DNA of 64,000 bases from Nitriliruptoraceae bacterium. Its GTDB lineage: Bacteria; Actinomycetota; Nitriliruptoria; Nitriliruptorales; Nitriliruptoraceae. Shown one piece after another: positions 18,856 to 27,293 of this stretch (positions are counted from its first letter, which is position 1; each line of letters opens with the position of its first letter). Location of the stretch: positions 1-64,000 of the forward strand of contig PWLR01000241.1 in assembly GCA_003558435.1 (NCBI GenBank), read 5' to 3'. The notes beneath the pieces are model-generated. The model did not search any database, was not told the origin of the DNA, and saw nothing but the letters and a program-made list of their open reading frames with translations. A program made the position numbers and the translations under genes.

Positions 18856-19787
18856 CGCACGTCCGTCAGTTCGGAGACACCGGCGGGCGGTGCCAGCACG
18901 TACCAGCCGTCGCGGGTGATGCCGGTGACCCGGGCACCCTCCCGCATCGCCGCACCCATCGTGGCGCGCACGGCGGTCGCCCAGGCTGCGGCGAGGTCGC
19001 GGTCCCGGGCCCGGATCGATTCGATGTCGGTCGGGATCTGCACGAGGCGTCGCGCGACGTTGGTGGTGCGCACCTCCGGCTCGTCACCATCGGCGACCAG
19101 CAGCGGCTCCGCGCCGGCTCGCACCAGGGCGTCGATGTCGGGAGCTGCGGCGCGGCCGGTCGCCGCCGCACGCGTCCGTGGCGCGCAGAGCTCCCAGGAG
19201 GCGACCAGGCGGTCGGTGGGTAGGCCCGCGTTGCGCTGATCGTCCATGGGGCCGTAGACGTCCAGTTCGTAGGCGGCAGCGCGTGCCCCGAGGACCACCA
19301 GGTTCAGCACGGCATTGCGCCGCACCAGGGGATCGAAGGTCCACCGGACCTCCTCGATCCCACGGTTCAGGCACCACAGCCGTTGGTACCACTTGAGCGC
19401 CCGACCGATGCCGGTGCCGACCTCGTCGGCATGGACCCCGGTGACGTGGGAGTGGATGAACACCTGCCCGTCGCGGTGGTCACGTCCGACCAGCCCGGCG
19501 GTGGTCCCGACGACGCGACCCTCACGGGTGGCGAGCGTGACCTGACCGCCGGAGTGGGAGATCGCGATCAGCGCCTCAGCACTCAACACCGATCCGTGCG
19601 ATCGCCGCCACACCTGGTCGAGCAGGTGGGTGGCCTGGTCGGCGCCCCGGTGGTCGTGGATGTCGTGGAGCACCACGGACGCCTGGGTTGCTGCCGCGTC
19701 CGCGGTCGCCGTGGCCTCGTCCATCACGTCGTCGGACACCACGCCGGTGGCCTCCGACGCGGGGTGGCTCTCGTGTGTTCGGGGCAC
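18852..19787 (-). CDS. Predicted GNAT acetyl/acyltransferase, COG3375-like
   Basis: GTTAGLVG..VFIHSHVTGVHADEVGTGIGRALKWYQRLWCLNRGIEEVRWTFDPLVRRNAVLNLVVLGA; GTG at 19787 after TCAGGAGG. Confidence 0.8.
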   Translation of the reverse strand: MPRTHESHPASEATGVVSDDVMDEATATADAAATQASVVLHDIHDHRGADQATHLLDQVWRRSHGSVLSAEALIAISHSGGQVTLATREGRVVGTTAGLVGRDHRDGQVFIHSHVTGVHADEVGTGIGRALKWYQRLWCLNRGIEEVRWTFDPLVRRNAVLNLVVLGARAAAYELDVYGPMDDQRNAGLPTDRLVASWELCAPRTRAAATGRAAAPDIDALVRAGAEPLLVADGDEPEVRTTNVARRLVQIPTDIESIRARDRDLAAAWATAVRATMGAAMREGARVTGITRDGWYVLAPPAGVSELTDVR

Positions 19788-19926
19788 CGCGGCCTCCTGA
19801 TCGCAGCATCGCGCGACCGCCACGCTATCGCTGTCGGGGGCATCGATGTGCCGGGTTCGCCCGACGGCCCTACGGTCGCGCCCCGACCTGCCCCCCCATC
19901 TGCCCCCGATCCCGCCGAGGACCCCC

Positions 19927-21414
19927 GTGCCTTCCTGGTTCGACCGTGCCGCCGCGCTCGATCTGCCCACCCGCCCGTTCATCGACGGGCGGTCCGTGGC
20001 GGCGCACACCGATACCACCTTCGATTCGGTGGGACCACGCGACGGGCGGGTGGTGGCGAGCTTTCCCGCCTGCGGCAGCGACGACGTCGACCGTGCCGTG
20101 CGGGCGGGGCGGGCGGCGTTCGACGACGGCAGGTGGCGCGATCTCGCCCCGGCGGGGCGCAAGCACGTGCTGCTGCGCTTCGCCGAACTCGTCGAGCAGC
20201 ATCGGGACGAGCTCGCCCTGCTGGAGACGCTCGACACCGGCAAACCGATCGGCGACACCACCTCGGTGGATGCCCCCAGCGTGGCCACGACGTTGCGGTG
20301 GTACGCCGAAGTCGCCGACAAGCTCTACGGCGAGGTCGCCCCGACCGGGCCCGATGCGCTGGCGACCATCACCCGGGAACCGGTCGGGGTGGTCGCTGCG
20401 ATCGTGCCGTGGAACTACCCGCTGATCATCACCGCATGGAAGCTCGGCCCCGCGCTGATCACCGGCAACAGCGTGATCGTCAAGCCCGCCGAACAGTCAC
20501 CCATGGCCACGTTGCGTCTCGCGGCCCTGGCGGCGGAGGCCGGCCTGCCCGACGGGGTACTGAACGTGTTGCCCGGCGAAGGCGCCACCGGAGCGTGGCT
20601 GGCAGGCCACGCCGACGTCGACAAGCTCACCTTCACCGGGTCCACCGCGACCGGACGCAAGGTGTTGGAGGCATCGGCGGCCTCCAACCTCAAGGGCGTG
20701 TCGTTGGAGCTCGGCGGCAAGAGCCCGCAGGTCGTGTTCGCCGACGCGCCGGACCTCGACGCCGCTGCGGAAGCGATCGCGTGGGGGATCTTCTACAACC
20801 AGGGTCAGACCTGCCACGCGGGCTCGCGACTGGTCGTCGACGAGCGGATCGCCGACGAGTTGGTCGCCAAGGTCTCGGAGCTCGGGGCGGGCCTGTTGCC
20901 CGGTGATCCGCTGGAGGCGGGCACCCAACTTGGTGCGATGGTCAGCCGCGAGCAGCTCGAGCGGGTGGTCGGCTACCTCGAACTCGCGGAGGCCGAGGGG
21001 GCCACGCGGCCGCTCGGCGAACCCCGGGAAGCCGTCGCCCCCGTCGCGGGCGGCTGCTATCTGGCACCGACGGTGCTCGACCACGTCCCCGAGGGGGCAC
21101 GCATCGGGCGCGAGGAGATCTTCGGTCCCGTGTTGAGCGTGCACCGGTTCGACGGGTCGGAGGCCGAGGCCGTGCGCATCGCCAACGCCACCGAGTACGG
21201 CCTCGCCGGCGCGGTCTGGTCGGCCGATCACGGACGGGCCGAACGCGTCGCACGCGGGATCCGCGCGGGCGCGGTCTACATCAACAGCTTCGACGTCGGG
21301 GACATCACCGTGCCCCACGGCGGCTACGGCTCGTCGGGATTCGGTGGCCGTGACAAGTCGTTGCACGCGGTCGACCAGTACACGGAACTCAAGACCACCT
21401 GGCGGCAGCTGTGA
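19927..21414 (+). CDS. NAD(P)-dependent aldehyde dehydrogenase (PuuC/BetB-like)
   Basis: VPWNYPLIITAWKLGPALITGNSVIVKPAEQSP, ELGGKSPQVVF, FYNQGQTCHAGSRL. Confidence 0.93.
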   Translation: MPSWFDRAAALDLPTRPFIDGRSVAAHTDTTFDSVGPRDGRVVASFPACGSDDVDRAVRAGRAAFDDGRWRDLAPAGRKHVLLRFAELVEQHRDELALLETLDTGKPIGDTTSVDAPSVATTLRWYAEVADKLYGEVAPTGPDALATITREPVGVVAAIVPWNYPLIITAWKLGPALITGNSVIVKPAEQSPMATLRLAALAAEAGLPDGVLNVLPGEGATGAWLAGHADVDKLTFTGSTATGRKVLEASAASNLKGVSLELGGKSPQVVFADAPDLDAAAEAIAWGIFYNQGQTCHAGSRLVVDERIADELVAKVSELGAGLLPGDPLEAGTQLGAMVSREQLERVVGYLELAEAEGATRPLGEPREAVAPVAGGCYLAPTVLDHVPEGARIGREEIFGPVLSVHRFDGSEAEAVRIANATEYGLAGAVWSADHGRAERVARGIRAGAVYINSFDVGDITVPHGGYGSSGFGGRDKSLHAVDQYTELKTTWRQL

Positions 21415-22610
21415 TCGGCGCGTCCGGGCCCGGGGCGATCGGTCCCGTGCGCATCGTCGAGCTGCAGGTCGATCATCTCGAGCTGCCGCTCGACCCACCC
21501 TTCCACGCCAACTGGGATCCGGAACCGCGGACCCGGTTCCCCGCCACGGTGGTGCGGGTGGTCACCGACACCGGCATCGTCGGGGTCGGCGGTGGTGACA
21601 CGTTGCGGGGGGTCGAGCCGCACGCCCACCGGCTGCTCGGTACCGATCCGATGGCGATCGAGCGTCAGGTGCGGATGCTCGAGAGCATCGACTTCCACGG
21701 ACCACGTCCGTGGCCGATCGAGGCCGCCCTGTGGGACGTGATCGGCAAGACCACGGGTCAGCCCGTCGCCACCCTGCTCGGGGGCATGACCGACCGGCTG
21801 GCGGCCTACGCCTCGACCGGGGCGGCCAAGAGCGCAGCGGACCACGGCGACGTCGCCCGGCATGTGCGTGATCGCGGTTTCCGGGCCATCAAGCTGCGTG
21901 TCGATGCGCACGACCGGTCCACGGCGATCGCCGAGGTCACGGCGGTCCGTGCGGCGATCGGCGGCGACCTCCAGATCATGGTCGATCTCAACCAGGCATG
22001 GCGGATGCCGGGTGACGTGACCGGTTCGATCGACCTCGCGGAAGCCCGGCGTTTCGCGGACGCCCTGGCGGAGCTCGACATCTACTGGCTGGAGGAGCCG
22101 TTGGTCGACGCGGACCTGGCCGGACTCGCGGCGTTGCGTGCCGGCTCGAGCGTGCGGATCGCCGGCGGCGAGTTGTGGCGAACCGTCGCCGATGCCGACC
22201 GGGCACTCGATGCGGACGCCTACGACGTGCACCAACCCGACGTGGTGCTGGCGGGGGGTCTGTGGCGAGGACGCGGGCTGGCGGAGCGGATCCTGCGCCG
22301 CGGCCGCCGGTACTCACCCCACACCTGGACCGACGGCCTGGGGCTGCTGGCCAACCTTCACGTCGCGGCCGCCGTCGGCGGGGGACCGTTCCTCGAGTTC
22401 CCCTACGACCCGCACGGGTGGACCACCGACCGGCGCGACTTCCCCCTCCTCGCCCCGACCGAGATCGATGGTGACGGTGACCTGGTCGTGCCGCGGTCGC
22501 CCGGGCTCGGCATCGAGTTGGATGAGGACGTGCTCGCCCGGACCCGGGTCGGGGGCTGGCGTCTACGCCTCGTCGACGGGGCGGTCGTACGCCAGGAGCT
22601 CACCCGATGA
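21411..22610 (+). CDS. Mandelate racemase/muconate lactonizing enzyme-like enolase superfamily protein
   Basis: FRAIKLRVDAHD, MVDLNQAW, YWLEEPL, RIAGGEL, YSPHTWTDGLGLLANLHVAAAVGG. Confidence 0.88.
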   Translation: MIGASGPGAIGPVRIVELQVDHLELPLDPPFHANWDPEPRTRFPATVVRVVTDTGIVGVGGGDTLRGVEPHAHRLLGTDPMAIERQVRMLESIDFHGPRPWPIEAALWDVIGKTTGQPVATLLGGMTDRLAAYASTGAAKSAADHGDVARHVRDRGFRAIKLRVDAHDRSTAIAEVTAVRAAIGGDLQIMVDLNQAWRMPGDVTGSIDLAEARRFADALAELDIYWLEEPLVDADLAGLAALRAGSSVRIAGGELWRTVADADRALDADAYDVHQPDVVLAGGLWRGRGLAERILRRGRRYSPHTWTDGLGLLANLHVAAAVGGGPFLEFPYDPHGWTTDRRDFPLLAPTEIDGDGDLVVPRSPGLGIELDEDVLARTRVGGWRLRLVDGAVVRQELTR

Positions 22611-23713
22611 AGACGACCGCCGCGGTCCTGCACGTCGCCGGAGGCCCGCTGGAGCTGACCGGGGTGGAGCTCGCCGACCCCGGTCCGGGCCAGGTCCTGG
22701 TGCGGATCCGGGCGACCGGGGTGTGCGCCTCGGACCTGCACATCGTGGAGGGCCGACTGCCCAAACCGCTGCCGATCGTCCCCGGTCACGAGGCGGCCGG
22801 CGAGGTGGTCGAAACCGGTCCCGGCGTCGATGACCTGCGTGTCGGCGCCCACGTCGTGCTGTCGATCCTGCCTCGGTGTCTGGTCTGCCCGGCCTGCCGC
22901 TCGGGTCGGACCGCGCACTGCGCGTGGGGCGGCGGGTTGGCGGCCACCGGCACGCTGGATGGGACCTCGACGGCGTGGAGGCTTCCGGACGGGGCGCCTC
23001 TGCACCATTTCAACGGCGTCTCGTCGTTCAGCGAGTACGTCGTCGTGCCGCGCAGTGGCGCGATCGAGGTCGATCCCGTCCTGTCCTTCGGCGCTGCGGC
23101 ACTGCTCGGTTGCGCGGTCATGACCGGTGTCGGCGCGGTCCGCAACGCCGCCCCTGTGGCGGCGGGCCAGACCGTCGCGGTGATCGGGTGCGGCGGGGTC
23201 GGACTCAACGTCGTGCAGGGCGCGCGGATGGCGGGTGCGGCGCGCATCGTCGCCGTGGACGTCGACGAGGCCAAGCTCGAGCTCGCGCGGTCGGTCGGAG
23301 CTACCGACACCGTCGATGCCCGCGACCGCGACGTGCCCGCCGAGGTGATGCGGTTGGTGCCCGGCGGCGTCGATCACGCCTTCGATGCGATCGGCCGCCC
23401 TGCCGCGCTGCAGGACGCGTACGCGATGCTCGCCGCCGGCGGCACGGCCGTCGCGGTGGGGTTGTACGCGCTCGACGACACGATCACCCTGCCGGCGTTC
23501 CCGTTGATCGGTGAACGGCACCTGGTGGGCACCTACATGGGGGGCGCCGACCCTCACGTGGACGTCCCGTTGCTGGCGGCCGACGTGCTGAGCGGCGCGC
23601 TGCGGTTGGACGAGCTGATCACCGAACGGCCCTTCGCCGAGGTCAACGAGGCGATCGACGACCTGCGCCACGGCCGTAGCCTGGCGCGGCAGGTGCTGAC
23701 CTTCGAGGAGTGA
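22607..23713 (+). CDS. Zinc-dependent medium-chain alcohol dehydrogenase
   Basis: GVCASDLH, GHEAAGEVVETG, structural-Zn cysteines CLVCPACRSGRTAHC, VIGCGGVGLNVVQGARMAGA. Confidence 0.9.
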   Translation: MKTTAAVLHVAGGPLELTGVELADPGPGQVLVRIRATGVCASDLHIVEGRLPKPLPIVPGHEAAGEVVETGPGVDDLRVGAHVVLSILPRCLVCPACRSGRTAHCAWGGGLAATGTLDGTSTAWRLPDGAPLHHFNGVSSFSEYVVVPRSGAIEVDPVLSFGAAALLGCAVMTGVGAVRNAAPVAAGQTVAVIGCGGVGLNVVQGARMAGAARIVAVDVDEAKLELARSVGATDTVDARDRDVPAEVMRLVPGGVDHAFDAIGRPAALQDAYAMLAAGGTAVAVGLYALDDTITLPAFPLIGERHLVGTYMGGADPHVDVPLLAADVLSGALRLDELITERPFAEVNEAIDDLRHGRSLARQVLTFEE

Positions 23714-23715
23714 CG

Positions 23716-25554
23716 ATGACCACCGATGCCCCGCTCGTCCCACGCGAGATCCTGTTCGGCAACCCGGAACGGATCGCACCGTGCATCTCGCCCGACGGGC
23801 AGCGGCTGGCCTGGATCGCGCCGCACGAGGGGGTGCTCAACGTGTGGATCGGCGGGACCGACCTCTCGGATGCACGCGTGGTCACCGCCGACCGCGACCG
23901 CGGGATCCGCACCGTGGCCTGGGCCCACGACGGCCGTCACCTGCTCTACATCCAGGATGAGGGCGGTGACGAGAACTGGCGGCTGCACGCGGTCGACCTG
24001 GAGTCCGGGACCGATCGCGACCTCACCCCGTTCGACGACGTCCAGGCGCGGGTGGCCGCCCTCGACAAGGCCTTCCCCGACGACGTGCTCGTGGAGCTCA
24101 ACCGCGAGAACCCGGAACTCCACGACGTCTACCGGCTGCATCTGCCGACCGGCGAACTCGAGAAGATCTTCGACAACCCCGGGTTCGTCATGTCGGTGGT
24201 CGACGCGTCGTTCGAGGTGCGCGGCGGGGTGGCGCCCACGGCCGAGGGCGGCATGACCATCATGGTCCGCGACACCCCGGACGACGATTGGCGCACGCTC
24301 GTCGAGGTTCCCCCGGAGGACGCACTGGCGACCGGGCCGATCACCTTCACTGAGGACGGCACGGCGCTGTGGCTGCTCTCGTCGATCGATGCCAACGCCG
24401 GTCGCCTGATGCGCCACGACCTGGCCACCGACACGGCCACGGAGATCGCCGCCGACCCCCGCTACGACGTCACCGACGTCCGGCTCGACCCGGACACCCG
24501 GGAGGTGCAGTGGGTCAGTTTCCTGCGCGAGCGGCTCCACCACGAGGCGATCGACGATGCCATCACGGGCGATCTCGAGTTCCTCGCCTCGGCCGAGCAC
24601 GGTGACCTGCAGGTGCTCGACGAGGACCACGCCGACCGGAACTGGGTCGTGGCCTACATCCGCGACGACGGTCCGACGCGCTACCACCTCTACGACCGGG
24701 ACCGGCGCGAGCTGGTCTTCCTCTTCGAGGACCGACCGGCGCTGGCCCCCTACGACCTCGCACCGATGGAGCCGGTGCGCTTCACGGCCCGCGACGGGCT
24801 CGAGTTGCACGGCTACCTCAGCCACCCCCCGGGGGTCGGAGCACGCGATCTGCCGATGGTGCTGCTCGTCCACGGCGGCCCGTGGCACCGCGACGCGTGG
24901 GGCTACCACCCGGAGGTGCAGTGGTTGACCAACCGGGGGTACCTGGTCCTGCAGGTCAATTTCCGCGGCTCCACCGGCTACGGCAAGGCCCACCTCAACG
25001 CCGGCGACAAGCAGTGGGGCGGCGCCATGCACGACGACCTCGTCGATGCGGTGCGGTGGGTCGTGGACCGGGGGGACGCCGATGCTGACCGGGTTGCGAT
25101 CTACGGCGGGTCCTACGGGGGCTACGCCGCGCTCGTGGGGGCGACGTTCACCCCGGAGCTGTTCGCCTGCGGGGTCGACCTCGTCGGACCGTCCAACCTC
25201 AAGACCCTGATCGAGTCGGTGCCGCCCTACTGGCAGCCGATGATCGCCCAGTTCCACAACCGCGTCGGCAACCCGGAGACCGAGGAGGACTTCCTCTGGG
25301 AGCGATCGCCGTTGTCACGGGTCCACGAGGTGTCGATCCCGCTGCTGATCGCCCAGGGCGCCAACGATCCACGCGTCAAGCAGGCCGAGTCCGAGCAGTT
25401 CGTGGCGGCGCTACGCGAACGGGGCATCGACCACGAGTACCTGCTGTTCGAGGACGAGGGCCACGGGTTCGCCAAGCCCGAGAACCGGATGCGGTTCTAC
25501 GCCGCGATGGAGTCGTTCCTGGCCACCCACCTGGGTGGCCGCGAGGAGCGCTGA
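23716..25554 (+). CDS. S9-family prolyl oligopeptidase/acylaminoacyl peptidase
   Basis: VHGGPWHRDAWGYHPEVQWLTNRGYLVLQVNFRGSTGYG, AIYGGSYGGYAAL, DEGHGFAKPENR. Confidence 0.92.
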   Translation: MTTDAPLVPREILFGNPERIAPCISPDGQRLAWIAPHEGVLNVWIGGTDLSDARVVTADRDRGIRTVAWAHDGRHLLYIQDEGGDENWRLHAVDLESGTDRDLTPFDDVQARVAALDKAFPDDVLVELNRENPELHDVYRLHLPTGELEKIFDNPGFVMSVVDASFEVRGGVAPTAEGGMTIMVRDTPDDDWRTLVEVPPEDALATGPITFTEDGTALWLLSSIDANAGRLMRHDLATDTATEIAADPRYDVTDVRLDPDTREVQWVSFLRERLHHEAIDDAITGDLEFLASAEHGDLQVLDEDHADRNWVVAYIRDDGPTRYHLYDRDRRELVFLFEDRPALAPYDLAPMEPVRFTARDGLELHGYLSHPPGVGARDLPMVLLVHGGPWHRDAWGYHPEVQWLTNRGYLVLQVNFRGSTGYGKAHLNAGDKQWGGAMHDDLVDAVRWVVDRGDADADRVAIYGGSYGGYAALVGATFTPELFACGVDLVGPSNLKTLIESVPPYWQPMIAQFHNRVGNPETEEDFLWERSPLSRVHEVSIPLLIAQGANDPRVKQAESEQFVAALRERGIDHEYLLFEDEGHGFAKPENRMRFYAAMESFLATHLGGREER

Positions 25555-25751
25555 GCGAGGGCGTCGGGGAGGTCCGCGATGGAGGTCGGGCCGGCGAGCG
25601 GCGCGCTCTGACCGAACCCGGGCAGGTCGATCGCGACGACCTCGCGTCGCGCGGCGAGCGCCGGCAGCACGATCTCCCAGCTCCGCCAGCTGGAACCGAG
25701 CCCGTGGACCAACAACAGGGGGCGACCGGAACCTCGTCGAACCGTAGGCAT
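25497..25751 (-). pseudogene. Truncated alpha/beta hydrolase (N-terminal fragment)
   Basis: MPTVRRGSGRPLLLVHGLGSSWRSWEIVLPALAARREVVAIDLPGFGQSAPLAGPTSIADLPDALAQ then similarity ends where it meets the convergent S9 peptidase 3' end; lacks the nucleophile elbow and His. Confidence 0.7.
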
Positions 25752-25988
25752 CGCGCGTCTCCGTGGATCTGGGTGGTGTGTTGCGCGGGTGAGAGCCGGC
25801 TGGCGATCCCGCTGCACCGCGCGGCGGCTGTTCGCCGCCGGAGCCGTCGCCGGACGAACCTGCGCCGGCCCGACGGCCCGACGGCCGGGCGCCGGGACGG
25901 GTGCACCAACGGAGGTGGCGGCTGTCGCGGGGCAACGGGTTGGTTCGACGCATCGGAGCTACGCGATACGACGATACGAGGAGTCCCC

Positions 25989-27131
25989 ATGCGAGCGGTG
26001 GTCTACAAGGGCGAGTACGAGGTGGCGGTCGAGAACGTCGAGGATGCACGCATCGAGGATCCGACGGACGTGGTGATCCGGGTGACCTCCACCGCGATCT
26101 GCGGCTCGGACCTGCACATGTACGAGGGCCGCACCGGCGCGGAACCGGGCATCGTCTTCGGTCACGAGAACATGGGCGTGGTCGAGCAGGTCGGTGACGG
26201 CGTCGCGACCCTGAGGCAGGGCGACCGCGTGGTCCTGCCCTTCAACGTCGCCTGCGGCTTCTGCCGCAACTGCGAGGCGAACAAGACGGGCTTCTGCCTC
26301 ACCGTCAACGAGGGCTTCGCCGGCGGGGCCTACGGCTACGTCTCGATGGGGCCCTACCAGGGTGGCCAGGCCGAGTACCTGCGGGTGCCGTTCGCGGATT
26401 TCAACTGCCTACGGCTGCCCGAGGGCGACGAGCACGAACAGGACTTCATCCTGCTCGCCGACATCTTCCCGACCGGTTACCACGCGACGGAACTGGCCGA
26501 CGTGCAACCCGGGGACACCGTGGCGATCTACGGCGCCGGCCCGGTCGGTCTGATGGCGGCCTACTCCGCGCAGTTGCGGGGGGCCTCGAAGATCTTCGTG
26601 GTGGACAAGGTCGCCAGCCGGCTCCAGCTTGCCGAGGACCACGCCGGTGCGATACCGGTGGACTTCTCGCAGGTGGATCCGATCGAGTACATCAAGGACC
26701 AGACCGACGGCGACGGCACGGACAAGGGCATCGATGCGGTCGGCTACCAGGCGGAAGCGGGCGACGAGTCCGGCGAGGTCCCGGCGCTGGTGCTCAACAA
26801 CCTCGTGCAGACGGTCAAGGCCACGGGACGCCTCGGTGTCGTCGGGCTCTACGTACCGGCGGACCCGGGTGCCCCGAGCGAGGAGGCGGCCGAGGGCCGG
26901 CTGCTGTTCGAGATCGGGAAGTTCTTCGAGAAGGGCCTGACGATGGGCACCGGTCAGGCCGACGTCAAGGCCTACAACCGGGCGCTGCGCGACATGATCG
27001 TGGCCGGTCGGGCGACCCCGAGCTTCGTGGTCTCCAAGCGCCTGCCGCTCGACGAGGCGCCGGACGCCTACGAGAGGTTCGACAACCGTGAGGAGGGCTA
27101 CAGCAAGGTGGTGCTCGACCCGGCCATCTGA
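25989..27131 (+). CDS. Zinc-dependent dehydrogenase of the glutathione-independent formaldehyde dehydrogenase family
   Basis: MRAVVYKGEYEVAVENVEDARIEDPTDVVIRVTSTAICGSDLHMYEGRT..GHENMGVV, NVACGFCRNCEANKTGFC, LTMGTGQADVKAYNR. Confidence 0.88.
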   Translation: MRAVVYKGEYEVAVENVEDARIEDPTDVVIRVTSTAICGSDLHMYEGRTGAEPGIVFGHENMGVVEQVGDGVATLRQGDRVVLPFNVACGFCRNCEANKTGFCLTVNEGFAGGAYGYVSMGPYQGGQAEYLRVPFADFNCLRLPEGDEHEQDFILLADIFPTGYHATELADVQPGDTVAIYGAGPVGLMAAYSAQLRGASKIFVVDKVASRLQLAEDHAGAIPVDFSQVDPIEYIKDQTDGDGTDKGIDAVGYQAEAGDESGEVPALVLNNLVQTVKATGRLGVVGLYVPADPGAPSEEAAEGRLLFEIGKFFEKGLTMGTGQADVKAYNRALRDMIVAGRATPSFVVSKRLPLDEAPDAYERFDNREEGYSKVVLDPAI

Positions 27132-27254
27132 GGCCATCCGGTCACCTGCCGGCACTCGGGTGGTGCATCCGACTGCATCATCCGGGTGGGCCGTGCACGG
27201 ACGGCCATGGCGAGCCTGTCGGCCCGTCGGCTTGATTGCTCAGAGCAGCGAGGT

Positions 27255-27274
27255 GGCGCTCCGGTAGGAGCGCC
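27255..27274 (+). promoter_or_regulatory. 5'UTR hairpin before fdh alpha
   Basis: GGCGCTCC-GGTA-GGAGCGCC perfect 8-bp stem, 20 nt before the ATG at 27294. Confidence 0.4.
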
Positions 27275-27293
27275 GGGTGGCGACGGAGGTGGG

